NCBI RefSeq assembly: GCF_021568695.1
Contig: NZ_JAKGTI010000002.1
Coordinates: 496,001-560,000, forward strand
Length of the DNA stretch: 64,000 bases
Direction of reading: 5' to 3'
DNA from: Maritalea mediterranea
GTDB taxonomy: Bacteria > Pseudomonadota > Alphaproteobacteria > Rhizobiales > Devosiaceae
The notes under the pieces are model-generated. The model had not been told where the DNA came from. It ran no database searches and saw only the letters and a list, made by a program, of their open reading frames with translations. Positions 1 through 8,440 of the stretch are shown piece after piece (position 1 is the stretch's first letter; each line of letters opens with the position of its first letter). The position numbers were made by a program, and so were the translations under genes.

Positions 1-92
1 AAATATTTTCAAAACTACCGCTTAATCAGCCACGATGCGGCGCATGGGAGTTCATTTTATGGAAGCGTCCATCAATTTAAAGGAGGAGAATA

Positions 93-1439
93 ATGACTGA
101 ACGCAATGATGGCCCTTCACGCCGTCGAGTTCTTAAGGGTGCCGCTGCTGGTCTCGTGACCGCCGGTGTTGCCCCCACCATAATCACCAGTGCGTACGCC
201 CAGGAATATCGGAACAAGCCAACAGGCGACACCGTGACCCTTGGCTTCAACGTGCCGCAAACCGGCCCTTACGCTGATGAGGGCGCTGACGAGTTGCGCG
301 CTTACGAATTGGCCGTTGAACATTTGAATGGCGAGGGTGACGGCGGCATGCTGACCACCATGCAGCCATCAAACCTGACCGGGAATGGCATCCTGGGCAA
401 AAAAGTTGCCTATGTGACGGGTGACACACAAACCAAATCAGACGCAGCGCGGGCATCTGCCAAGCGGATGATTGAAAAAGACGGCGCCTTGATGATTACA
501 GGTGGTTCGTCATCTGGTGTGGCTGTGGCTGTGCAAAGTTTGTGTCAGGAAATGGGCACCATCTTTATGGCTGGCCTGACCCACTCCGATGACACAACTG
601 GTAAAGATAAGCGGCGTTATGGTTTCCGGCACTTCTTTAACACCTATATGTCCGGTGCCGCCCTTGGCCCTGTGTTGTCCGATGAATATGGCAATGAGCG
701 TCGGGCCTATCACCTAACAGCCGACTATAACTGGGGTTACACTCAAGAACGCGCCATGAAGGACTCGACCGAAGCGATCGGTTGGGAAACCGTGAACACG
801 GTAAAAACCCCTGTGGGCGCCGGTGACTTCTCTCAATATATCACCCCTGTGTTGAACTCAGGTGCTGACGTATTGATCCTGAACCACTATGGCCGCGACA
901 TGGTGAACTCCTTGACTCAGGCCGTTCAGTTCGGTCTGCGTGACAAGCAGGTTAACGGCAAAAACTTCGAAATCGTTGTGCCGTTGTTCTCTCGTTTGAT
1001 GGCGCAAGGTGCTGGCGACAACATTAAAGGCATTTTGGGTTCAGCGAACTGGAACTGGTCACTGCAGGATGAAGGTTCACAAGCGTTTGTGAAATCCTTC
1101 GGCGCCAAATATGGCTTCCCACCCTCCATGGCAGCCCATACCTGCTATGTACAAACCTTGCTTTATGCCGATGCATGCGAACGCGCAGGCACCTTCTATC
1201 CGCCTGATGTGATCCGGGCATTGGAAGGCCACAAGTTTGACGGCATGGGCAATGGCCCAACTGAATATCGTGCAGCTGACCACCAGTGCTTCAAGAGCGT
1301 GCTGGTTGTGCGCGGTAACGCCAACCCAACATCTCAGTTTGACCTTCTCGAAGTGGTACAAGAAGTGCCGCGCGAACAGGTTGAGTATGATCCCGCAATC
1401 TTTGGCGGCGAGTTGGGACCTTACGAAGTCGCAATGTAA
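93..1439 (+). CDS. Tat-exported ABC transporter substrate-binding protein, branched-chain amino acid/urea type
   Basis: Periplasmic ligand-binding subunit of the importer encoded by the next four genes. The 448-residue product starts at an ATG preceded by AAAGGAGGAG. Its N-terminus has a twin-arginine signal (S9-R-R-R-V-L-K15), a hydrophobic stretch and a likely cleavage after A34-Y-A36, so it is probably exported folded. The mature part has the periplasmic-binding-protein type I fold typical of the hydrophobic amino acid/amide (HAAT) family (LGFNVPQTGPYADEG near the start, GGSSSGVAVAV in the middle). The order binding protein, two permeases, two ATPases is that of liv and urt operons. The ligand cannot be read from sequence. 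The acetyl-CoA synthetase downstream would fit an acyl or carboxylate substrate, but that is inference. Confidence 0.9.
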   Translation: MTERNDGPSRRRVLKGAAAGLVTAGVAPTIITSAYAQEYRNKPTGDTVTLGFNVPQTGPYADEGADELRAYELAVEHLNGEGDGGMLTTMQPSNLTGNGILGKKVAYVTGDTQTKSDAARASAKRMIEKDGALMITGGSSSGVAVAVQSLCQEMGTIFMAGLTHSDDTTGKDKRRYGFRHFFNTYMSGAALGPVLSDEYGNERRAYHLTADYNWGYTQERAMKDSTEAIGWETVNTVKTPVGAGDFSQYITPVLNSGADVLILNHYGRDMVNSLTQAVQFGLRDKQVNGKNFEIVVPLFSRLMAQGAGDNIKGILGSANWNWSLQDEGSQAFVKSFGAKYGFPPSMAAHTCYVQTLLYADACERAGTFYPPDVIRALEGHKFDGMGNGPTEYRAADHQCFKSVLVVRGNANPTSQFDLLEVVQEVPREQVEYDPAIFGGELGPYEVAM

Positions 1440-1456
1440 TTTCAGACTTATTGTTG

Positions 1457-1479
1457 CCGGGGCGGCCCTGTCGCCCCGG
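1457..1479 (+). promoter_or_regulatory. Intercistronic hairpin between binding-protein and permease genes
   Basis: A perfect 8-bp inverted repeat, CCGGGGCG-N7-CGCCCCGG, lies 17 bases after the stop of the binding-protein gene and is followed by only three T residues. Such hairpins behind binding-protein genes commonly act as partial terminators or protect the upstream mRNA from 3' exonucleases, giving more binding protein than permease. That role is inferred from position. Confidence 0.55.
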
Positions 1480-1514
1480 TTTACAGGCCATTTGTATGTG
1501 GGGGGAGTAACCAC

Positions 1515-2543
1515 ATGGACGCGATTCTACTACAATTATTAAACGGGTTGGACAAAGGCGGCGCCTATGCGCTGATCGCTTTGGGCCTAACCCTCGTTTT
1601 CGGCACCTTGGGTGTTGTAAACTTCGCCCACGGCGCATTGTTTATGCTCGGCGCATTTTGTGCTGTTGCCTTGCGTAAATTACTGACCCTTGAAAAGGTC
1701 GTTCTGGATACAGAAAATCTGACGGCATGGGGAACACCAACAGAAATACGCACCCCCTATGTGGAGACCTGGTTCGGCGAATTCGGTGCCGTGCTGGTCA
1801 ACTATTCTGTGCCACTTTCCATTCTGGTCGCCATACCGGTTATGCTCGTCATCGGCGTAGCGATGGAGCGCGGTTTGATCAAACATTTCTACCGCCGCCC
1901 GCACGCTGAGCAGATTTTGGTGACCTTCGGTCTCGCCATTGTGCTTCAAGAAGTGATCAAGCATTTCTTTGGCGCGAACCCGATTCCGCAGCCCATGCCT
2001 GAAAACTTTGCCGGCGCGGCCGATGTCGGCGCCATGTTGGGCATGGATCCCAATGTTATTGTTTATCCTTGGTGGCGGCTCATCTATTTTGCCTTCTCTG
2101 TCGCCGTAATCGCAGCGGTTTTCGCTTTCTTGCAATTCACCACATTTGGTATGGTGGTGCGCGCTGGCATGGCCGACCGTGAAACCGTCGGCCTGATCGG
2201 GATCGATATCGACAAGCGCTTCACGGCCATGTTCGGCTTGGCAGCCGTTGTCGCGGGCGTTGCTGGCGTCATGTACACCCCACTTCTTCCGCCTGATTAT
2301 CACTTGGGTATGGACTTTTTGGTTCTCACCTTTGTTGTTGTGGTTGTTGGTGGCATGGGTTCCTTGCCCGGCGCTGTCGCCGCGGGCTTCCTGCTCGGCA
2401 TTTTGCAAAGCTTTGCCTCAATGACCGAAGTTAAAGACATCATTCCCGGCATCGACCAAATCATCATCTATCTTGTTGCCGTGATCATCTTGCTGGTACG
2501 TCCACGCGGGCTTTTGGGCCGCAAGGGCGTCATGGAAAGCTAA
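1515..2543 (+). CDS. livH: Branched-chain amino acid-type ABC transporter permease (LivH family)
   Basis: Inner-membrane permease of the importer, 342 residues. The N-terminus (GLDKGGAYALIALGLTLVFGTLGVVNFAHGALFM, given here as a family hallmark around residues 10-43) is the classic LivH opening, followed by several hydrophobic membrane spans. An insertion of about 30 polar residues near positions 57-85 extends the first periplasmic loop. The ATG follows a GGGGGGAG ribosome site. The stop is 12 bases before livM, so the pair is co-translated in one operon. The symbol denotes the family, not proven leucine transport. Confidence 0.88.
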   Translation: MDAILLQLLNGLDKGGAYALIALGLTLVFGTLGVVNFAHGALFMLGAFCAVALRKLLTLEKVVLDTENLTAWGTPTEIRTPYVETWFGEFGAVLVNYSVPLSILVAIPVMLVIGVAMERGLIKHFYRRPHAEQILVTFGLAIVLQEVIKHFFGANPIPQPMPENFAGAADVGAMLGMDPNVIVYPWWRLIYFAFSVAVIAAVFAFLQFTTFGMVVRAGMADRETVGLIGIDIDKRFTAMFGLAAVVAGVAGVMYTPLLPPDYHLGMDFLVLTFVVVVVGGMGSLPGAVAAGFLLGILQSFASMTEVKDIIPGIDQIIIYLVAVIILLVRPRGLLGRKGVMES

Positions 2544-2555
2544 GGGAGAATAATA

Positions 2556-3719
2556 ATGAACTTTCAAGGCATCTTTTCCATGTCGCGCAAAGACGTGACC
2601 ACCCTTGTGATCTTTTCCATCGTCGTTCTGGCCATGCCAATCTGGTTGCAACCATTTGGTGCGGCCTATCCTGACCTGATGCAACGCTTTGCGATTTTCG
2701 GGATATTGGCCATCGGCTTCAACATCCTGTTTGGCCTGACCGGCTATCTCAGCTTCGGCCACGCCGCCTTCTTGGGTGTTGGCTCTTACACTGCGGTTTG
2801 GACCTTCAAGTTGTTTTCAATGAACCCAATCCCCGCATTGTTCTTTGCAGTGATCTTGTCCGGTCTTTTCGCGCTAGTGATTGGCTATGTCAGCCTGCGT
2901 CGTTCGGGGATTTACTTCTCGATCCTCACCCTGGCCTTTGCCCAGATGTCCTATAATCTGGCCTATTCTGTGCTGACCCCGATCACCATGGGTGAAACCG
3001 GGTTGCAACTGGAAGCCAGTGACCCGCGCATCATCGACAGCATGTTTGTGGGTGAAGAAGCAGGCTTGCCAGTCTCCAACATATTTGGGCTGGAAATGAC
3101 CGGGATCCCAGGGTTCTATTTCTGCGCGATCTTCCTGCTCATCGGGTTTTTTATCACCCAACGCATCTTCGCCTCACCTTTCGGCATGATGCTACGTGGC
3201 ATTAAATCAAACCAGACCCGTATGAACTATACCGGCTTCAACACGCGGCCTTACACGCTAACTGCTTTTGTGATCTCCGGCATGTATGCCGGTCTGGCAG
3301 GTGGCTTGATGGCGGTGACGGATCCGCTGGCGGGTGCCGAACGCATGCAATGGACCGCCTCAGGTGAGATTGTTTTGATGACCATCTTGGGTGGTGTGGG
3401 CACATTGTTGGGTCCAATCATTGGCGCCTGGCTGATCAAATATTTTGAAAACATTTTCTCCAGTTTCAACGAGAATGTGTTGCACAATTTGTTCGGCTTT
3501 TTGCCTGACGGGCTTGAAGGCTTCGTGGTGGAAATCACCTCCATGTTTGTTGGCGAAGGCTGGCACCTGACATTGGGTCTAGTGTTTGTGCTGGTCGTGA
3601 CCTTCCTGCCCGGCGGGATGATGGAAGGCTATAGACGCATCACAACCCTGTTTACCGGCGGCGGTGGCGATGGCGACAAAGCCAAATCCGAAGACACCCA
3701 AACCCAACCGGCCGAATAG
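2556..3719 (+). CDS. livM: Branched-chain amino acid-type ABC transporter permease (LivM family)
   Basis: Second membrane subunit, 387 residues. LivM hallmarks are [20 protein letters not shown] near residues 57-76 and a late [14 protein letters not shown] segment around residue 280. A hydrophilic tail of about 25 residues ([13 protein letters not shown]...) extends past the last membrane span into the cytoplasm. AAGGGAGA precedes the ATG. It is expected to pair with LivH to form the channel energised by LivG and LivF. The specific substrate is unknown. Confidence 0.88.
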   Translation: MNFQGIFSMSRKDVTTLVIFSIVVLAMPIWLQPFGAAYPDLMQRFAIFGILAIGFNILFGLTGYLSFGHAAFLGVGSYTAVWTFKLFSMNPIPALFFAVILSGLFALVIGYVSLRRSGIYFSILTLAFAQMSYNLAYSVLTPITMGETGLQLEASDPRIIDSMFVGEEAGLPVSNIFGLEMTGIPGFYFCAIFLLIGFFITQRIFASPFGMMLRGIKSNQTRMNYTGFNTRPYTLTAFVISGMYAGLAGGLMAVTDPLAGAERMQWTASGEIVLMTILGGVGTLLGPIIGAWLIKYFENIFSSFNENVLHNLFGFLPDGLEGFVVEITSMFVGEGWHLTLGLVFVLVVTFLPGGMMEGYRRITTLFTGGGGDGDKAKSEDTQTQPAE

Positions 3720-3735
3720 CCAAAGGAGCACATAA

Positions 3736-4506
3736 ATGACAATCGCAAGCGAAAATGTCGTTCTGAACGTTGCCGATGTGCACAAAACCTTTGGCGGGTT
3801 GCACGCACTCAGCGATATTGACCTTCAAATCGAAGAAGGCAAAACACACGCCATTATCGGCCCCAATGGGGCCGGTAAATCCACCCTGCTCAATGTGGTG
3901 GTGGGTCGTTTGGCCCCCACACGCGGCGCGGTGGTGTTCGACGGTCAGGTACTGACCGGCAAACAGCCGCACGAGATCAATCAGATCGGCGTGGCCCGGG
4001 TTTTTCAGACCCCCGAAATCTTTCCGGACCTGCCGGTATTACAAAATGTGATGGCCCCGGCCTTCGCCAAGCGCGATGGGTCCTTCACCCTCAATTTCCT
4101 ATCGTCGTTAGCCGATGAGAAGGAAATTCGGGAAGAGGCCGAACATATGTTGGAAGATGTCGGCTTGATCCATCAAAAAGACATGAATGCGGGCTCGCTT
4201 TCACGCGGCGATAAGCGCCGGATGGAGCTGGCCATGTGCCTGATGCAGCATCCTAAATTGCTGCTGTTGGACGAACCAACCGCTGGCATGTCACGCCACG
4301 ATACCAACACCACCATCGAGCTATTACGTAAAATTAAAGAACGCGGCATGACGAAGGTGATCATTGAACACGACATGCATGTGGTGTTCTCACTGGCTGA
4401 CAAAATCTCGGTGCTTGCAGGCGGGCGCATTATCGCCGAAGGTACGCCAGACGAAGTGCGCAACAACCCAAAAGTGCAAGAAGCCTACTTGGGAGGGGCA
4501 CACTAA
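3736..4506 (+). CDS. livG: ABC transporter ATP-binding protein (LivG family)
   Basis: Cytoplasmic ATPase, 256 residues, of the livG type. It has Walker A GPNGAGKST (about residues 43-51), Walker B LLLLDEPTAGMS and an H-loop in VIIEHDMHVV. The ABC signature reads LSRGDKRRME where most ATPases have LSGGQ, so the first signature glycine is an arginine. LivG and UrtD relatives vary here, and the rest of the domain looks intact. The ribosome site is AAAGGAG. The stop TAA overlaps the livF ATG by one base, which suggests translational coupling. Confidence 0.88.
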   Translation: MTIASENVVLNVADVHKTFGGLHALSDIDLQIEEGKTHAIIGPNGAGKSTLLNVVVGRLAPTRGAVVFDGQVLTGKQPHEINQIGVARVFQTPEIFPDLPVLQNVMAPAFAKRDGSFTLNFLSSLADEKEIREEAEHMLEDVGLIHQKDMNAGSLSRGDKRRMELAMCLMQHPKLLLLDEPTAGMSRHDTNTTIELLRKIKERGMTKVIIEHDMHVVFSLADKISVLAGGRIIAEGTPDEVRNNPKVQEAYLGGAH

Positions 4507-5273
4507 TGAATGCAATGACAACGGAAAGCAATATCATGAGCGATGCACAACCCAAACCAACAGAGGCACGGCCCTTTCTGTCAGTAAAGGATGTGCATGC
4601 CTATTACGGTGAAAGCTATATTGTACAGGGCATTAGCCTTGACCTGAATGACGGCGAAATCCTTGCGCTGTTGGGGCGCAATGGGGCGGGCAAAACCTCG
4701 ACCCTGCGCACCTTGGCCCGCGTGGCGGACCCGCAGCTGACCAAGGGCGAAATTTGGCTGGATGGCCAACCCCTGCACAAAATGCGGGCCCATGAAGCAG
4801 CCCAGGCCGGGCTGCAGATGGTGCCGGAAGATCGTCGCATCATCCAGGGCCTCACCGTTGAGGAAAACCTGACCCTGGCGCAGGTTGCGCCGGGCCATGG
4901 GTGGACGATTGAACAAGTTTACGAGCGTTTCCCACGCCTCGCTGAACGCCGCAATCAGGAAGGCGTGACCCTTTCTGGCGGTGAACAGCAAATGCTGGCC
5001 ATTGGTCGCGCATTGGTGCGGGATGTCAAACTCTTGCTGCTGGACGAGCCCTATGAGGGCCTGGCACCGGTGATTGTGCAAGAGATTGAAAAGATCCTGT
5101 TGGAAATTAAAAAACTCGGGATCACAACCATTATCGTCGAGCAAAACGCGGTTGCCGCGCTCAAGCTCGCCGATAAAGCCGTTATCTTTGACACAGGCGA
5201 AATCGTTTATAGCGGTGCCGCCAAAGAAGTGCTGGATAACGAGCAATTGCGTCACGAATATCTGGCCATCTAG
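4506..5273 (+). CDS. livF: ABC transporter ATP-binding protein (LivF family)
   Basis: Second ATPase of the importer, 255 residues. It carries Walker A GRNGAGKTS, a normal LSGGEQQMLAIGRAL signature, Walker B LLLLDEPYEGLAP and the LivF-specific IIVEQNAVAAL H-loop region. The first 20 or so residues are extra relative to most LivF proteins; an internal ATG at codon 11 is an alternative start, but the ATG overlapping the livG stop is preferred for coupling. The stop codon lies inside an 11-bp inverted repeat that probably ends or attenuates transcription of the transporter operon before acs. Confidence 0.88.
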   Translation: MNAMTTESNIMSDAQPKPTEARPFLSVKDVHAYYGESYIVQGISLDLNDGEILALLGRNGAGKTSTLRTLARVADPQLTKGEIWLDGQPLHKMRAHEAAQAGLQMVPEDRRIIQGLTVEENLTLAQVAPGHGWTIEQVYERFPRLAERRNQEGVTLSGGEQQMLAIGRALVRDVKLLLLDEPYEGLAPVIVQEIEKILLEIKKLGITTIIVEQNAVAALKLADKAVIFDTGEIVYSGAAKEVLDNEQLRHEYLAI

Positions 5274-5283
5274 CCAGATATTC
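5256..5283 (+). promoter_or_regulatory. Strong inverted repeat spanning the livF stop codon
   Basis: The arms GAATATCTGGC and GCCAGATATTC match perfectly over 11 bp with a 6-base loop that contains the first two bases of the livF stop codon. No T-run follows (next bases CGCCGCGC), so it is not a textbook intrinsic terminator. It may stabilise the liv mRNA or bind a regulator. Confidence 0.5.
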
Positions 5284-5357
5284 CGCCGCGCAAATGGGCG
5301 ACCGGGAGCGATAGGGTCCGGCCACCATTTTGAAGATGTGTAACTTTAAAAATGGGC

Positions 5358-5380
5358 ATTGCTGACCACGTGTCAGCAAT
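5358..5380 (+). promoter_or_regulatory. Inverted repeat in the acs leader (candidate operator or hairpin)
   Basis: ATTGCTGAC-CACGT-GTCAGCAAT is a perfect 9-bp inverted repeat 13 bases before the acs start and directly before its ribosome site (GAGAGGGAAA). In RNA it would form a stable stem-loop next to the Shine-Dalgarno; in DNA it is a plausible operator. I see no T-run. Function is inferred. Confidence 0.5.
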
Positions 5381-5393
5381 GAGAGGGAAAGCT

Positions 5394-7334
5394 ATGTCCG
5401 GCAAAACCTATCCGGTGTTTGAGACGTGGGCGCAAAACGCCCACATCAGCAAACAAAAATATGAAGACATGTATGCCCAATCGGTGAATAACCCCGATGC
5501 ATTTTGGGCAGAACAAGCCAAACGACTTGATTGGATCAAAGAACCAACCATCATCAAAAACACCAGCTTTGATCCGGTGTCGATCAAATGGTTTGAAGAC
5601 GGTGTGCTCAATGTGGCGCACAATTGCATTGATCGCCATTTGGAAAAGCGGGGCGACCAGGTTGCCTTCTATTGGGAACCTGACCACCCGGATCAACCGG
5701 CGCAGGTGATCACCTACAATCAATTGCATGAGCGCGTATGCCGCTTTGCAAATGTGCTGAAAGAACTGGGCGTCAAAAAGGGTGACCGAGTCACGCTTTA
5801 TCTGCCCATGATCCCCGAAATCACCTATGCCATGCTGGCCTGTGCCCGCATCGGGGCTGTACATTCGGTGGTGTTTGCCGGCTTCTCTCCCGAAGCACTG
5901 GCCGGGCGGATCAATGATTGTGACAGCACCATTGTCATCACCGCCGATGAGGGCCGCCGGGGCGGCAAAACCATTCCGCTGAAAAAGAATGTGGATGACG
6001 CCCTGCCCCACGCACTGGGCGTGGATAAGGTTTTGGTGGTTGAACACACCGGTGCCAACATCACCATGAAGGGTGGCCGCGATGTGTGGTGGCACGAAGC
6101 CGCGGCCGGGGTCGACGAATTCTGCGAGATCGAGCCGATGAACGCCGAAGACCCGCTGTTTATTCTTTACACCTCCGGTTCCACCGGCAAGCCCAAAGGC
6201 GTGGTGCACACAGCAGGCGGTTATCTGACCTATATCTCCTTGGCCCACGAAACCGTTTTCAATTACGAAGATGGCGATGTGTTCTGGTGCGGGGCCGATC
6301 TGGGCTGGATCACCGGCCACAGTTTCACCCTTTATGCGCCCCTTTCAAACGGGGCCATTTCGGTGATGTATGAGGGCGTGCCGAACTACCCGGACGCGTC
6401 GCGCTTCTGGCAGATCATCGACAAATATAAGGTCAACCAGTTCTACACCGCCCCCACCGCCATTCGCGCTTTAATGGGCGCAGGCGACGATTTTGTCACC
6501 AAGACCAGCCGCAAATCACTCAAGCTGCTGGGCACCGCGGGCGAACCGATCAACCCCGAGGCCTGGGAATGGTATTTCCACGTTGTGGGCGATGGGCGCT
6601 GCCCGATTGTCGACACCTGGTGGCAAACTGAGACCGGCGGTTGCATGATCACCCCGTTTCCAGGGGCGACCGACATGAAGCCGGGCGCGGCGACAACGCC
6701 ATTTTTCGGCGTCAAACCGCAATTGGTGGACAATGACGGCAATGTGCTGGACGGCGAAGCCGAGGGCAATTTGTGCATTCTCGACAGTTGGCCCGCACAG
6801 GCCCGTACCATCTATGGCGACCATCAACGCTTTGTGGAAACCTATTTCACCACCTATAAGGGCAAATATTTCACCTCCGACGGCTGCAAGCGCGATGCAG
6901 ATGGCGACTACTGGATCACCGGGCGCGTCGATGACGTGCTGAACGTTTCCGGCCACCGTATGGGCACCGCGGAAGTGGAAAGCGCCCTGGTCTCGCATGA
7001 TCTTGTCTCCGAGGCCGCTGTGGTGGGCTATCCACACGATGTGAAGGGCCAGGGCATTTATGTTTATGTGACCCTGATGGCGGGCGTGAAACAAAGCGAT
7101 GATCTGGCCAAAGATTTGCGCCAATGGGTGCGCAAGGAAATTGGCCCCATCGCCACGCCAGACTTGCTGCAATTTGCCCCCGACCTGCCCAAAACCCGGT
7201 CCGGCAAAATCATGCGGCGCATTTTGCGCAAAATTGCAGAAGACGACTTTTCCAATCTTGGCGACATCTCGACATTGGCCGACCCCTCTGTGGTCGACAC
7301 GCTGATCAATGATCGCCAGAACAGATCGGCCTAA
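5394..7334 (+). CDS. acsA: Acetyl-CoA synthetase (AMP-forming)
   Basis: Converts acetate, ATP and CoA to acetyl-CoA. The start chosen is the ATG behind GAGAGGGAAA, giving 646 residues, close to the usual 650; an in-frame ATG 42 bases upstream has no ribosome site and lies before the leader hairpin. The adenylation motif [11 protein letters not shown] is near residue 258. [10 protein letters not shown] near 408 includes the tryptophan that limits the pocket to acetate in Acs. The C-terminal [11 protein letters not shown] near 600-610 holds the catalytic lysine that is acetylated by Pat-type enzymes in other bacteria. Its position after a liv-type transporter suggests the imported compound is catabolised to acetate, but the gene may simply be adjacent. 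Confidence 0.92.
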   Translation: MSGKTYPVFETWAQNAHISKQKYEDMYAQSVNNPDAFWAEQAKRLDWIKEPTIIKNTSFDPVSIKWFEDGVLNVAHNCIDRHLEKRGDQVAFYWEPDHPDQPAQVITYNQLHERVCRFANVLKELGVKKGDRVTLYLPMIPEITYAMLACARIGAVHSVVFAGFSPEALAGRINDCDSTIVITADEGRRGGKTIPLKKNVDDALPHALGVDKVLVVEHTGANITMKGGRDVWWHEAAAGVDEFCEIEPMNAEDPLFILYTSGSTGKPKGVVHTAGGYLTYISLAHETVFNYEDGDVFWCGADLGWITGHSFTLYAPLSNGAISVMYEGVPNYPDASRFWQIIDKYKVNQFYTAPTAIRALMGAGDDFVTKTSRKSLKLLGTAGEPINPEAWEWYFHVVGDGRCPIVDTWWQTETGGCMITPFPGATDMKPGAATTPFFGVKPQLVDNDGNVLDGEAEGNLCILDSWPAQARTIYGDHQRFVETYFTTYKGKYFTSDGCKRDADGDYWITGRVDDVLNVSGHRMGTAEVESALVSHDLVSEAAVVGYPHDVKGQGIYVYVTLMAGVKQSDDLAKDLRQWVRKEIGPIATPDLLQFAPDLPKTRSGKIMRRILRKIAEDDFSNLGDISTLADPSVVDTLINDRQNRSA

Positions 7335-7367
7335 AGCAACTGTCCCCACTTTGTTTGGGCCGTATAT

Positions 7368-7404
7368 GGGGCGCTTCCATCCTTGGGGCGCCCCTCAATT
7401 TTAT
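7368..7404 (+). terminator. Intrinsic terminator of acs
   Basis: GGGGCGC-N13-GCGCCCC forms a 7-bp GC-rich stem followed by TCAATTTTAT, 34 bases after the acs stop. It reaches the 3' end of the convergent GNAT gene. Confidence 0.65.
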
Positions 7405-7688
7405 CCCTTAAACACGTCAGCCCATTCGGGGTGGCGACTATATTGTGCTTTCACGAAGGGACATAAGGGCACAATTTTGAAGCCATTCTCTCGCGCATCC
7501 GCAACCAGAAATTCGACCAACGCTTTGCCCACACCCTGCCCCTTCAAGGCATCGGGTACGCCAGTATGATCGGCAATGATGCCGGTTTTGCTGTAGCGCG
7601 AGAAGGTTAATTCAGCTTCATGTCCGTCGACCACAGTGACATAACGCCCGCGTGTCTCACCGTCTTCTTTAACGATTTCAATGCTCAT
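7401..7688 (-). CDS. GNAT-like N-acetyltransferase (YidJ/NATD1 family)
   Basis: Short 95-residue protein of the COG2388 family, a minimal GNAT fold lacking the N-terminal strands. The acetyl-CoA loop is GVPDALKGQGVGKALVE (about residues 43-59), and VPLCPFVKAQYSRHPEW near the C-terminus is the other family hallmark. The substrate is unknown. Its ATG overlaps the stop of the upstream CDGSH gene (TGATG), so the two are probably one transcript. Confidence 0.85.
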   Translation of the reverse strand: MSIEIVKEDGETRGRYVTVVDGHEAELTFSRYSKTGIIADHTGVPDALKGQGVGKALVEFLVADARENGFKIVPLCPFVKAQYSRHPEWADVFKG

Positions 7689-8320
7689 CAGTCTGCCTCG
7701 AAGCCGACCGCTTTGTGGCTGCCATCACAAAATGGCTTGTTTTTGGACGCCCCGCATCGGCACATGGCAAACTTTTCACCACACGCAATGCGGCGGCCAG
7801 AGCCCGACACGACCTCAAGATGACCAGAGACCATCAAAGGGCCATTTTTGACGGGGTTTAGATTGACTTCGCCACCCCGGTCATCCGGTGCGCGATCCGC
7901 ATCAGCTTTCGCTGGCACCTCACCTGTGGCCTCAAATCCATCGAGATGGCTATTGTCACAAAACGGTTTGTTCTTGGACTTTCCGCAGCGACAGATCACC
8001 GCCCGCGTCATCTTTTCCTGCCCAGCAATCTCCAACCGACCCCGATATTCAACCGGGCCATTTTCCCACAATTTAGCCGTGTTGATCGGCTGAACAGTTT
8101 CCGAAAGATCAGCTTTTTTTGCCCGATATTTCAACGCGCCCGAGGGGCAACTCTCGACAACTTTTGCAATATCATCAGCTTTGGCATGATCGGGAAACAT
8201 CCACTGGCCCTTGGCCCCCGGATTAAAAACATCCGGCAATCCCAATACGCAGCGACGGGCGTGAATGCACTTCTTCCCGTCAAATTCGATGCGGATATCA
8301 TCATTCTCGGCATAGCCCAT
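7688..8320 (-). CDS. Iron-sulfur protein: Fer4_19 domain plus two CDGSH domains
   Basis: 210 residues from an ATG behind GGAGG; an upstream in-frame start at 8338 would add six residues without a ribosome site. The N-terminal 65 residues have the mono-cluster ferredoxin-like Fer4_19 pattern (CIHARRC, later CPSGA). Two CDGSH-type motifs follow, CRCGKSKNKPFCDNSH and CRCGASKNKPFCDGSH, each a 3-Cys/1-His ligand set for a [2Fe-2S] cluster. Up to three clusters in one soluble protein point to electron transfer or iron/redox sensing. The family is common but poorly characterised. Confidence 0.9.
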   Translation of the reverse strand: MGYAENDDIRIEFDGKKCIHARRCVLGLPDVFNPGAKGQWMFPDHAKADDIAKVVESCPSGALKYRAKKADLSETVQPINTAKLWENGPVEYRGRLEIAGQEKMTRAVICRCGKSKNKPFCDNSHLDGFEATGEVPAKADADRAPDDRGGEVNLNPVKNGPLMVSGHLEVVSGSGRRIACGEKFAMCRCGASKNKPFCDGSHKAVGFEAD

Positions 8321-8440
8321 AGCAACCTCCCCTAGCATTGAACTTATCCCAGTGTGATCGCTGTTGTGGACGAGCGCAATGGCTTGCCCTTCACATGTTT
8401 GTCAGGGGCATAAGATTGCGCCGTTATTCATGGGCAAAAC

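Noticed and set aside
5373-6320. 315-codon open frame antisense to acs
   Set aside because: The sense strand encodes acetyl-CoA synthetase with every motif; no independent support for the other strand.
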